Positions 13,157 to 25,600 of a stretch of 64,000 nt of DNA are shown here, in pieces; the first letter of the stretch is position 1; each line of letters starts with the position of its first letter. A program made the translations under genes and the position numbers. Below the pieces are notes generated by a model. The model was not told the DNA's origin. It did no database searches and saw only the letters and a program-made list of their open reading frames with translations. This DNA is from Echiichthys vipera (lineage: Eukaryota > Chordata > Actinopteri > Perciformes > Trachinidae): the NCBI GenBank assembly GCA_963691815.1, contig OY829658.1, positions 11,164,673-11,228,672 of the forward strand, written 5' to 3'.

Positions 13157-13165
13157 GTTTATGAT
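13157..13165 (-). promoter_or_regulatory. Conserved promoter element of copy B
   Basis: Exact GTTTATGAT (plus strand), 68 nt upstream of the copy B start codon, matching the elements of copies A and C. TATA-like or CDX-like role is inferred. Confidence 0.4.
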
Positions 13166-13304
13166 TTGATCTCTTTATTTGGTGCTAAACACATATTAGC
13201 CAATGCACATCCTGCATTTATGATTTTATGCACCGTTTATTACCACCATTCATTCAGTTTAATCAAACATTCAACAATAAACAAGCCTCTGTGATACTCT
13301 TCTT

Positions 13305-13604
13305 CTAGGACAATGGTTATCAAACTTTTTTCAATAATGTACCCCCTTTGAAATATTTTAATATATAAGTACCCCATAAGGTACAGAACATCAGTGTCTA
13401 TTGTACAAGGCTAAACAACAACCTTGGAACCAAAAAAACTCACTCAAAGGCTACATTTCAAATGCATTTATTATTATAAGTAGAAATATTTTAGCAATTT
13501 TGCACGACATTTTTTAAATTAACAGAAAATCTTAAGTACCTCCTGCAGTAATCCAAAGTACCCCTAAGGATACAAGTATTCCCATTTGAGAAACACTACT
13601 CTAG
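13305..13604. mobile_element. hAT-like non-autonomous DNA element
   Basis: Imperfect terminal inverted repeats: left CTAGGACAATGGTTATCAAA, right end complement CTAGAGTAGTGTTTCTCAAA. The interior carries diverged GTACCCC segments in both halves and no coding capacity. Terminal style resembles hAT-derived MITEs of fish; the exact family is not assigned. Confidence 0.6.
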
Positions 13605-14600
13605 GGTGAAGTCATTTTATGAGTAGGCCTTGTGTGACATTATGTACTGCAGGGCTCATCACTACTACCAACAAATTCACAATTTTGCTAAAATGCTACA
13701 GAGTGATAAAACAACCAAATACAGAAATGTGTTGCAAATACAGAAAACATAATCTCTATAAACAGATTATGTATATCAATGCAGAATCTATAAGCGAAAT
13801 GACACGATTTGGGTAGAAGAAGTGGTCTGATCACTGTTTCGAGTCCAACTATTATTGACCAATCATATGAGAGCATGCTTTGGTTGCATGCTGTAAACGC
13901 TCCACATGGAGGGCTAATGAGGCGGAACGCACTGGGCAAAGTGCAATCTCAGAACATTTAATTAGCCTTTCATTCTTTATCTGCATTAATATGGAGCTAT
14001 CTGTTTATAGAGCCGACATCTCTCAACTCCAACTTCATTCTCATATCTCAAATTGCTAATCGGACTGTAAACAATGACCTCCACTCGGCAGAGGAAGTCT
14101 TGGGCCAGATATCCCCCAGCTAAACCAGAAAGCCCAAAACACGGGCTATTGCACCCAGAGGCTAAATTGTCATCAGACTGTTAGCCAGGTGATACCAACC
14201 ATGTACCATGTGAATATGTGATACCAACATTATTATACTATTGGCTTGCAAGCTTTGTTAGAAGCTGGAACTAAATGATTACTATTTTACACAGACAAAA
14301 CAAACATTAGTATTGGACCTGTCAAATAAAAAAAAATATTAATTCACAATCATATTTGTAGTAAGTGTAACTTACTGTATTATACACCTTTGTAAAGCTC
14401 TGTGGATGTTTTGTTTTTGAAATTATTTGTCTGGATAAAAACTTCAATCAAATCAAATCAATATAACCATAAAGCCATATGTTGCTAGAGCAGCAATGAA
14501 TTTGCACAAAATATGAGCAGAAATACAGTATTTTCCTTAGGTGCGTCAATAAGAAATACCATTGTGCCTCAGGACATTTATGACTTTTGAATTCATTTTG

Positions 14601-17600
14601 TCACTGTTTTTTTCTTGATGCAAACAAATACCAGCATAATGCATACACAGGCACTGCCAGACTGGGAACTCCAGCTAAAAGAAAGATGATCACATTGATC
14701 CATGAGGGGTAAGGTACTGATGCCAGAGATGGGAACTCCTCCTGTAAACCCCCAAACAGTATGATTAGTGTATTTTTTAAAAACATATTTATACTGTTAT
14801 ACTGAAAATACACATAAATAAACATTTATGTCAATTTGCCAGTTTAGCCATCTTTGCTTATTTTCAACTGGGCAGGTTAGCCTGACCTCACCAGACTAAT
14901 TACAAATGCATCTTAGTCTGGAACCTCTGAGTTAATCTTTGCTTGCCAAGGGATGTTGTTAACAGTTCAGAGCATAATACCCATGGATGCAATTGGATAG
15001 ACCTACAACCAATCACAGCAATGACATGCGATCTACAACCAATCACAGAAACGAAACAGTGGTGCTAGGTCCATGGAAAACAGAGACGGCTGGCTCACAA
15101 GCTTTCTCAAACTATGGCTTAACAGTACACTAAAATATGTTTTTGAGGTAAATCATGCTAAATAATTATAGACATAGGCAATACAGTTACAGAATCTTGG
15201 AGTGTGTTTTTGACCTGAAATTCTTTCCAATATTTGTTATTAACTTAAATTTTTTTTCAATGAGAATTAAATGTTACCCAGATATTTGAAATTAGATACC
15301 CCAACTTAAACATTAGGTGTGAGAGTTTTTGTTGACTTGTTCTCTTTATGCATATGACATCGGTAATCATCGCTGTGAGCTTATATGAAGCTTGCTGTTT
15401 GGTCATTACGTGTATATAAATGACAGTATTATCTGTGCACATTTGAATTACAGACTAACTGATTTCAGTAATTTACGTAAAGGCTGAAAACGGGTCCCCA
15501 ATATGGATCCCTGAGGTACACCGACATTACAAGTAAGGGCTGATGACAGCGGTTTATCTTGCCCTGCCCTAGGATTATATTAATTAAATTATATTTGGTA
15601 GGTAATGACTGTCCAAACTTTGTTGATGGAACTTTATCTATTGACAAGTTGCTTATTATTAAAGACTGTACCACAGAGTAACATTTACCTAAACATGATT
15701 AGCGTGTCATATTATATGCGTATTTTGCAATTATAGAACATTAGAGAAAAAGACAACATAAAGTTGGGAGGGTTAGGAGGATCACATTTTATGTGCTTAC
15801 AGATTTGGGATCCCAGACTAAGTAGGTGAGTTCTTGTTGGACCTGTGTCACCAGGTAGACAACTAAAATAACCAGAACAATTAGAGGACTGATGAGCCCC
15901 CATGAAACCTGCCAGAAGATGGAGGGCTTATGTCCGATCATGAACTCCAAGTCCTCATTGAACCTGCCACACAAGAGAGTTTTAATTAGATTTGAATATA
16001 CTGTATAATTTTACTTAATCTGGCAAGTACTGGGCTAACAATATATTTTACAAAGCATCCTTGCCAAGATAGCAGCAGCACACAGAAGACAGAACATGGA
16101 GGTTACAAAATATATTGCAGTCATCCACACACAAGACTTAAATAGCTTTGCCATCTCCATAAAGCTTTGCTTAATAACTGGCCCGGAATAAGCTGTGAAA
16201 GCTGTATGGTTATTTTACAGCAGGATTCAAAATGAAACATAGACTGACAATGTGTTGCAAAAAATGGTTTTATTACCAACCTGTCTATGCCGTAGATGTA
16301 AACAACAGCTATCATCTCAAACAAACCAATGACCAGAAGTGGAACAGATCCAGCAAAGTTGTCAAAGAGAGTTACCCAATAAATCCCTGAATGCTGCGCA
16401 AACAGGAGACAGATGACGAAGGCAACAGCACAGGTTACTCCTGAAATGCATGTCCATAAAAACAGGAACTTAAAACAAACAAACCAAGGACATTTCATTG
16501 GGAGATGAAAAACTGAGGGATTAATTGAGCTGATTTTTAAACTCATGTTACCAGTCAAAGCTTCATGAGGCCATTTTTTAGGGAATACATTCAGGTCTTT
16601 TAGTGGGACCACCACTCCCTCAATGTTGCCAAACAGGGTTGAGAGTCCCAGGCAGAGAAGCATGACGAAAAAGAGGACAGACCAGATTGGGGAACCAGGC
16701 ATCTTGGTGATAGCTTCTGTGAACACAATAAAGGCCAGGCCTGTTCCCTCCACTCCCTGTACAAACACAAGTTAGTCACAATGAAGATGAGAGCAAAAAA
16801 AAAAAACAATTTGGAATGTGATAGTTATTCATCAATATAGTCACCTCACTGAGAAGTCTCTGCATGTCACAGGTTTTGATGTCCAATCCAAGAACAATAT
16901 CAGGAGAGGAGCTGTTGAGATGATTAAAGGCTGCCTCGTAGTTACTTGGAGTGATGCTGTCTTCAGGAAGCTCAAATGCATTGGATAATGTCATGATGTT
17001 ACTATGGAGAAAATGTATCGCAGATAAGTAGCTCTACATTTTAATGGGTGACTTCATACCCTGCAAGTCTATGTTAATTCAATGACCAGTCCACACTCGC
17101 TTTAAAGTGACTCCCTTCCTGTTTTGACTCCAATTTAAAACTAGGCGAGAGTGTGGCTAAAAGTCTATTACTTACCCTCCTTACCCTACCTCCCCTCACA
17201 AGACTAATGATAACCGCAACCACAACTTATGTGTTGGCATGTGAATGATGGGCATAGAGAAAACCACAGACCATCTTGCAATGGGATCCAATCAGCCATG
17301 ATGACAATCGGAGGAGAGATTGTGGGGATGTGCTCATATGTTATCACCCCCAGATTTTATGATTTTTTTCCAACTGCTTTTGAACATTTTCATCTGACCA
17401 AATCGACAGCAAACAATCCACCATCAGACCACCGCAAACCAGCTTTTTATGCTCGTACATGTGCAATCGTGCAATGCCAAAGCTCACCTCTCTCAACCGG
17501 GAAGTGAACCATGCCATACTTGTTAAACAAACTAGACTTTAGCCGTGAATCGAGCTTTGGCATGTAGGAATGGTAAGTGTGAGACTTACACACCAACAGT

Positions 17601-20600
17601 TTTGTGACTTCATCTTGTACCATTATCAAGCCAGAGCCATAAAGTGGAGGGGCCCAAGCCTCTTCTCTACTTCTGATCCCCCTTGCTGGGTGGAAATCTG
17701 CATTATTGTTTGTCAGTTTATCAAAACTGAAAAATGAAAAGGTCCACTTAACGCTTTTTTTTAAACTTTGAAATTAACCATACCCACTCACAGATAGTTG
17801 TGTTGTCCTCAGAGTGTAAAGCAGAGTAAAATATAAAAAAAACATTGAAACCCACATCATGCAATTACTCACTCACTGATACAGTTGTCATATTTCTCGG
17901 TGGCCCTGAAGCCAATGATGGAGTAGGTGACTGAGGCAGCATAGACTGAAGTGAGGCCAGTTATGACAGTCAGCATCACAGCATCTTGTTCACAGTTGTT
18001 GCTTAGGAAAAGAAAAAAAATGAAGGGACACACTATGTCTGAGACTGACAGTGAGCTGAATAACAGTGAAGCTGCTGTTGGTTATAAAACACAACATGAC
18101 TCCTTTAAATGTCTCTTACTGAACAGGGTTGTAGCTTGAGAAGGAGATGAGGCCTCCCCATGCTAAACCAAAGGCATAAAACACCTGAGCACCTGCATCC
18201 AGCCAAGTTGTTGGATTCATCAACTCGTCCACCTGCAAGAGTGAGGCATAGACTGTGTGAATTAATTTTATCAGCCTTATAATTGGCTGTTTTGCAATAC
18301 CTATTTGAAACATACATCTGGTGTGAAGAGGAACTTAATTCCACTCAGGGCACCTTTAAGAGTCAGTCCTCGGATCAGGAAGATGGCCAGCACTATGTAA
18401 GGCAGGATGGCTGTGACGTACACTGCCTGAGGTCATGGCAAAAAAAACACTGACAAATTCATCAAATTGACAAATATTCATTGTCCAATTATAACTCAGC
18501 AACCATAAGGCACAGAGTCCCATCTGTGTTTTTGCCCTCTCTAAAACTAAAACACAATCTTCTTCTTCTACTTCTTCTACTTTCAAACCAGTAATTTTTA
18601 CAAGTATGACTTTTTCCAATTATACAGATAAAATTAGTATTAACAAGCTCATCATTGGTGATAATTACTGCCTGGGACCTGCAGCTTTAACCTAAATCTT
18701 TTAGCACATCATGCAACATGTGATGTAAAGAGAGGGCTGATTATCTGATTATCTCCCACTGTCTGAAATCAAAAAGTAATACAGAATTTGAGTGGGCCAG
18801 TAAATCTGTTTTTACTGTAAATAAAAGAAAGTTGGACAGGCATAGTAACAGTAACTACAGGAGGCAGAGCTAAGCTTATCGTCAGTTTACTGAAAGTTTA
18901 ACAAACCTTGCCTGAAGTGCCGATCCCTCTTATGCAGCAGATTGCGACGACTGTCCAGGAAGTTAACAAGCAGAGAACTATAGGCCATTGGATTCCTCCA
19001 GAGTCCGCTATAGAGACTGAACTATTCAAAGTCACCCGGTAAAAATAGTAATCCACTGTGGAGCTCTGTTGACATTCTGGTACAAATTCTGAAGGGACAA
19101 CAAATATACTTAAGCAATGATGATATTTGGGTGGATCGGTGTCCATGTGAATATATCAGTTGAAAATGTGTGTCAGTACCTGTCCCATTGTCATTGAGAG
19201 GACACTGGGTCCAAGGCAGCGGGTCTTGAAAGGAATTGAAGAGATACCACATGATCCAAGCTATTAAGGTGTTGTAGTACAGCCCAACCAATAAGGACAC
19301 CAGCATAGAGGCTATACCTGAATAAGACAGCATCATTAATTGTGGTACCATGCTTACAGGGAACTTGCTATATGTTGATAACTTATGTTTTATTGTTTGG
19401 AGGTCTTTTTTCCAGAGCCTGTTTTACTGACCGACACCAGTCAGGTAAGGGCTGATGGCCCTCCACACTCCAACGCTGCCTTTCCTGAGACGCTGACCGA
19501 TGGCAAACTCCAGCAGCAGGAGAGGCATGCCTTCCAGCACCAGCAGGATCAGGTAAGGAATCAAAAATGCACCTGAAAAATGTCTGTGATTAGTGGTTGG
19601 GAATGTTTGTATTCTACAATGTCTGTAAACATGACATTCAGGACATTGTAAAAATATGAGGCACAATCCTTTTTCACTCTGAGATAAATATATTTGAACA
19701 TGCAGTGTTCGGTCCACCCCTTTGTTCCAGACTGGGATATCTGAACAACTATGGGATAGATTACCAATAAACTTTTTACAGACATTCATGGTACCCAGAA
19801 TACTAATCCTGCTGACTATGGCCTTTATTTATTTAGCTTTATTTTGGGTCTTATGCTAATTGTGCTAAATTTGCCGAAGAAAGATTCTGAACATGGTTAG
19901 CATTATTCCTGCTAAACCAGCTCTCCACATGTCAAGGTTTCATGATGGATTATGTAGACTTTTAACTAATTGGTATGAAGTGTTGCAGATGACAACACAC
20001 ATGGATTTTGGCAGGGTTGAAATGTGTTATGTAATGCTTAATAGTTAGGTACAGTATACACTTAAATGTTAGAGTTTTTGTTATAGACCTAAATGTCTGT
20101 GATAGGCCAGGTTTATGACTTAATCTATTTACAGATGTTTTCATTTAATGAGTTTTTGTATATCAGGTAGATTACATTGCAAACACTCGCAGCAGGGTAA
20201 AATGGAACATTGCTGATATTTCATATCCATCAGCATATTTTCACGTTTACTGTGACTCATGACATGGACTATGGACAATGGATTTATAGGCCAAAGCAGT
20301 TAACAAGTCACAGAAAAACAACAGATTCTATTTTTACATGCCTTTTCAAACCTGCCCCACTTCCTGTGACTCACAGTGTCCCACTTAACACATCAACCAC
20401 ACACACATGCACACATGGATGAAGTATGAATACAGTCTTCGCATTCAGCCTCAACTTAAGCCAATATACAGCTCTGTCTGAAGCTCAAATCTAATGCTTA
20501 AGGTTAGCCATTACTTCAAAAGACTTCTTATTATTGATAATCATTCATATAAAATGATGGTGATAAGATAATAAGCGATCTATTAACTTTCCTTTTAGCC

Positions 20601-20961
20601 TTAAGGGGCGGTACCCTTTGTATGGACCAGTGGTTTTATTGTAAATTAACACAGTTTTTATATTTGAGATCATAGATACACCATAAAATGCCATACATTC
20701 CAATAAGATCACAATAAATTCACTCCTGGGAACCTCAACCACACTGTAAATTTTTGTCTTACCTCCTCCATGACTTTGACACAAGTAAGGGAATCGCCAC
20801 ACGTTACCAAGCCCAATGCAGAAGCCTACACAGGTTAGGATGTACTGGGCTTTGTTGTCCCACTTGGGCCTGTCATCTGCCTCCTCTTTCTCCATCCTGT
20901 CAAGATCCTCATAGTTGTGAATCCGGAGATCCAGTCCTGGGTTAGGCAGTACCAGTCTCAT
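14601..20961 (-). CDS. slc6a19: SLC6A19-like neutral amino acid transporter, copy C (12 exons, 612 aa)
   Basis: Coding exons in order: 20763-20961, 19432-19572, 19180-19317, 18907-19088, 18316-18426, 18120-18232, 17873-18001, 16845-17001, 16552-16756, 16281-16440, 15801-15963, 14601-14741. Exon lengths equal those of A and B, and the frame is open throughout. The start was set at MRLVLPNPG (20961) by alignment with the other copies; an upstream in-frame ATG (21009) would add 11 residues. TM6 reads AFGLAWGG (Ala277, Gly279, Trp282) and TM7 has Thr309, the same replacements as in B. The exon 4 junction gives Glu160 where A has Gly. The tail ends ASRKKQ. Intron 9 is 111 nt, a multiple of three, with no stop in frame, so its retention would insert 37 residues. 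Most divergent of the A-C trio in exon 1 (DLRIHNYEDL). Likely apical amino acid transporter; substrate not determinable. Confidence 0.92.
14885..15185 (+). repeat. Interspersed repeat, family 2, in intron 11 of copy C
   Basis: Shares the GGATGCAA-TGGATAGACCTA and ACCAATCA blocks and the TGGAAAACA..GGCTGG segment with 49440-49560. No frame of note. It accounts for part of the enlarged intron (1059 nt, against 98 nt in B). Confidence 0.6.
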
Positions 20962-21065
20962 GGTGACCACAGGCAGTGAAGCAGTGGCTACCATTGTACA
21001 GTTGAACAATTAGTGAGGGTAAGTGAATGTGAGCCACACAGGAGCACTCAGCAATGTTGAAACAA

Positions 21066-21074
21066 GTTTATGAT
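21066..21074 (-). promoter_or_regulatory. Conserved promoter element of copy C
   Basis: Exact GTTTATGAT (plus strand), 105 nt upstream of the chosen copy C start. Surrounding sequence is more diverged than between A and B, so conservation of this core is more informative here. Confidence 0.4.
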
Positions 21075-21714
21075 CGTGTACTCTATCTCTTGCTGGCTAT
21101 TGATTAGCTTGTTATTGCACACTTTGTTCTTTTGTCATTTTGTATAGCTATTCAGGCATTACATTTAATATGTAAATGTCAAAGATTAATGTAAAAGTAA
21201 ACCTAACATACTGATGTTAAATATTTAGATTCTTTTGGGGAAACATCAGTTGATCCCACTCAACTGATTGGCTTAGCTTGGTAATCTTATATAAGTGGAA
21301 TACGGTATCCTGGCACAACCACAAATTGTTTTATTTGGTACCGATAAAATGAAGAAGAGATGTCAATAAGTGAGGATAAGAAGTTGCTTTTAAGCATTTT
21401 TTTTACTCATAGACTACAGGTAAATAGTGACAGGTGTAGCTTCCGTGTCTGAAAATGAGACCAATGTGAAATTGCCTTTAACCTGCAGTCTTTTTTATAG
21501 GTTGGCAGGATGCGACTCCACTGGTTACAAAAATAATTTAGATTGCACAGAAGTCTATGGAAAAATCACCCTACTAGTCCCTCAATTTATTACATCAATC
21601 AACACTTTCCAAATAACTTTATGGTCTTAATCATCATTTTTTTTCAGTACATCATAATGTTAATTTTGTAAATGATGCTCCAAGATAGAGTTAAATAGAC
21701 GATAAAACAGGGCA

Positions 21715-22190
21715 TTTTTTCGGGCGTGTCTACCTTGTGATTGACAGGTTGCTGTACTAGCAACAGAATAGAGGTTTTGTAGTTGTTTTTAGGTGTTGAA
21801 GTCTGTGTTAAAGGCTTCATACATTGACCATCTCACAGTGGGTTTTTACTTAATTTAAGTGAGTTGTAAAACAACACTAATTTCCTATTTTCAACCGGCT
21901 CTGCGTCACTGCAGCCCGACAGTACATGCAGATGAACAGAACCAGCCCCCGATTGGATTGCCCTGCTCACCTGCTGGCAATAGTCCACGAGTTGAAAGTT
22001 GTCAGTTTCCCTCTTTAGCGTTTGGTTGGCACAGAGCCAGTAAGACGACATTGGCTTAGGACTCAGTTCCACCCTCCCATACAAAAATGCTGACATCCAG
22101 GTTCAAAAAAACAAGATGGCAACGGGCAAAATGCCCGACTCAAAGCTTTAGAACGGTAGTACACAAAAAAATGGGTGACGTCAGGGTAGC
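21715..22190 (+). repeat. Interspersed teleost repeat, family 3
   Basis: Starts with GGGCGTGTCTACCTTGTGAT and ends near ACAAGATGGCAAC and GGGTGACGTCA, parallel to blocks at 27180-27320. The small open frames inside it are repeat-derived and not genes. Confidence 0.5.
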
Positions 22191-22385
22191 TACGTCCATC
22201 TCTTTTATACAATTTATGCTTTTAACAAAGCCAAGCTGCCTACTCTGTTTCCAGCCTTTGTGCAAAGCTAAGTTCATCGGCTGCTTGCTGTAGATTCATT
22301 TTTGGTGCACAAACATATGACTGGTATTCTCACAAAGTGAATAATCGTATTTCCTGAAATGTCCAACTATTACTTTAATGTAAAA
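22190..22385 (+). repeat. Interspersed teleost repeat, family 4
   Basis: Holds TTTCCAGCCTTTGTGCAAAG and a terminal TGTCCAACTATTACTTTAA. The same family is seen at 62165-62490, where the core reads TTTCCAGTCTTTATGCTAAG. It follows directly on the family 3 repeat, a nested or tandem arrangement. Confidence 0.5.
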
Positions 22386-22647
22386 CATACATTTACATGT
22401 CAGACTAACATCACAATTGTATTTAACAATTAAAGTCTTTGCCAAAATGATATTATTTTACACATTATAATTTAATTTTACTTCTGTTTTCCACAGATAT
22501 TGTCAGATGTCAGTAGTGAGGTCTTCTCTCATCTTTCAAGGCACAAGGAAGAAAAAAGGCGTAGGCATAATATACAAACAAAAACAAAAAAAGTTCACAT
22601 TCATTTTGTTATTAAATATTTTTTAATTAAATATAAGAAAAATCTAT

Positions 22648-25600
22648 CTAAAACTTCATTTTGTCTTTCATTTGTATCTTGGCAGAGATGGTGTCCACTG
22701 TGCCATCACTGCAGTCCTTCTGCTTGCAACATTTGTTCTGGATGAATTTGAAGAGGGCGACCCCTGGGATAGCTAAGCTGGGAATTCCTGCCAGGATGAA
22801 GATGATGGCGTAGATCCAAGTAGGATATGGGCGGGGTTCAAGGGTGGGGAATTTCTCCTACGACAAGAGTAGGAAAACAAAATTTACAGCAACATACAAC
22901 ACACAAGAGGTCTGAAAGGACGGAGGTGGATTTCTACCGCTATCAATACTATATTTAGATTAAAGTTATAGTGAACACACATGCAACATGCTATCTTGTC
23001 AGCAAGTCGGCTAAATAACAATGCAAAGTGGGAAAGTGAATAACTGGAATGGCCATTTTCAAAGGGGTCTCTTGACCTCAATATATCTGAATGAAATGGG
23101 TGTTATGGGTACCCACAAGTCCCCCTTTGACATGGCCACATTATGATATGTCTGGGGCCAAAACCATACAGTTTTTCTCATGCAGTAAAATGCTCTTTTT
23201 GCCTTTTCTTAAATTGGTGTACTTTAATATTTCCACATTTAATTCCAAAACAGTCTTGGAATTAAATAAATGTTGTATTTCTGGAAAGCCAAGACCGTTG
23301 ATACAGTAAGCCAAATTGTATTGATCTGTGAAGATGTTAGTGCCCATAGTAGCCCTTTCATTATAGTGAGGCTCATGAAACTTTTCAGCCACAAAGTAGA
23401 AACCTAGGCCATTCTGCGGATTGATGGCTTTCTTAGGTATATTGACAAAAAGGTGGATTCAAGCAGCTTTCAGAACCGCCAACCAATCGCTGAAAATGCA
23501 ATTCTTGCAGAAATCTATTTTCAAGTGGCAAAAAGAAAATGGTTAAATGTAGCCAAAAACCTACATAACAAATGGTATCAACTCAAAAGTTGCTGCAACA
23601 GCTAATGACACATAATGTCACTGCAAAATGCTCTAAACCCACTGTACACTTTCACAATTGTTTTTTTTAATTAATTCATGAATTATAATTTTTTTATTCA
23701 ATTTAAGATAACTGAGCTGCATTTCCAATGAATTCTTCATCAGCTTTCAGATCACACCACTTCTATGTGACATCTACTGTTTACCTGTTATCTCCCCCTG
23801 AACATCCTGCTAAGAGGTTAAAGTACTGGGATGAGAACACTTACCGCCTCCTGGTCCCAAACCAAATAGGTGAGACTCTTGCTGATTTGGGTTACAAAGT
23901 AGAAAACCAAGATGACGATCATAATGAGTGGACTGATGAACCTCCAAGTCACCTGCCAGAAAATATTGGGCTTGTGGCCGATCATAAACTCAATGTCCTT
24001 ATTAAATCTGTTTGGAAGCAAAAAGAGGAGACATAATGTCAGCTGAGTGTGTATGAAAGCACCCATAAAAGACAACCTGTACTTTTATCAGATAAAGTCA
24101 GTAAATAAAGTAGCCTGTGTTTTCCATTTGTTAAAAATGCACTGGACTTATAAATAATAAAACTCCAATTTAGTATCCTTGAGTCTTCAAGACTGGCAGC
24201 ATGAGGGATAATGCAATATTTTGCACATTTGATAATTTATCAGTAATATTTTATGGCTTTCATCAACACTATTTTTGAAACTGAGCAAAGATTGCACATT
24301 TCCACATTCCTAATCATAGTCTTGCTACATCGCTAGACACACTGAAATTGTTTATCTCTCCTTTGATGACAGACACATTATCTCTGTTCCAAGGTCAAAA
24401 TACAGTGTTCTGTTATTTCCTGCTTTGTTAAAAATGATGTAGCCTCACTTAGTATCAGACACTCTCACTGATATGTCCAGCAAGTGCTGCCTAATGCATG
24501 TATGACAGTAACAAGATAAAGCGGGGTGTTCTCACTCCCAACTTGTGAAATACCATTGCTTGATCAGTTGCCCTCGGCATCTGGTACAGACGCACTGGAC
24601 GTTTAACTACAACCCCAATTCACATGAAGGTGGGACATTGTATTTAACATAAATAAAAACAGAATACAATATTTTGCAAAAATCCTTCTCAAACTATATT
24701 CAATTTAATACACTAAATGTTCAAACTGATAAATGTTATTGTTTTTGCAAATAATCACTCATTTTGAATTTGATGCCTACAACATGCTCCAAAAAGCTGG
24801 GGCAGGGTTTGGAACATACCACAGGTGATCAGGTTAATTGGAAACAAGTGAGTGTCATGATTGGGTATAAAAGGAGCATCCCTGAAAGGCTCTGTCGTTT
24901 ATAAGCCATGGGGTGATGTTCACCACTTTGTGAACAAATTTTTGAGCAATTAGCCCACCAATTTAAGAACAGCATTGCTCAACGTACAATTGCAATCAGT
25001 AGATTCAGAGAGTATGGATAAATGTCTGCACATAAGCTGCAAGGCCGAAAACCAACAATGATACCCATGACCTTCAAGCAGGTTTAACGGTTACTATGTT
25101 AGTTTAACATGCTAGCGATTTGCTAATTAGTACAAAAGTGGTTAATAGGCTATTACCTTGAACACTCTACCAATAATCACTTCTTGGATGGACTCACCTG
25201 TCTATGCCATAGACGTAGACAACAGCAACCATTTCACTTAATCCTATGACCAGAAGGGGGATAGAGCCAGCAAAGTTGTCAAAAAGAGCTAGCCAGTAGT
25301 TTCCAGAGCGCATGGAAAAGATTAACCCAATAGCAAAAGAGATTATGCAAGTCAGACCTGGGGGAAAAAAAAAAATATTAAAAGGGGTTACACTGAATCT
25401 ATGCTCTTATACCCACATGAAAACTGTTTAATATTCAATTGGAAATTCAAAAAATTACCACAGAAAATTTCTTTTGGCCAACTTTGGGGCAGCAATTTGA
25501 GGTCCTGCAAAGGAACCACCACTCCCTCTATGTTCCCAAACATAGTGGAGAGGCCAAGGCAGAAGAGCATGATGAAGAAAAGAACAGCCCACAAAGGAGA

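Larger units (their letters stand above)
13090..14600. other. Spacer between copies B and C
   Basis: Contains the copy B promoter element and the hAT-like element at 13305-13604. I see nothing else definable in 13605-14600. Confidence 0.7.
20962..22647. other. Spacer between copies C and D
   Basis: Contains the copy C promoter element and two adjoining repeats (21715-22385). The rest is unremarkable AT-rich sequence. Confidence 0.7.

Noticed and set aside
20545..20762. Extension of copy C exon 1 downstream of its GTAAGA donor
   Set aside because: The open frame simply reads into intron 1; exon 2 joins in phase at the donor, as in all other copies.
174..20961. Copies A-C as orthologues of SLC6A18 (B0AT3) instead of SLC6A19
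   Set aside because: Exon 9 keeps the B0AT1-type EGTGLAFIVFTEAITKMP and EGVVVPL motifs rather than the SLC6A18 ones I know. A gene tree would be decisive.
174..20961. Copies A-C as pseudogenes because of missing Na1 residues
   Set aside because: All 36 exons are open with canonical GT-AG introns and identical exon lengths, which argues for retained function.
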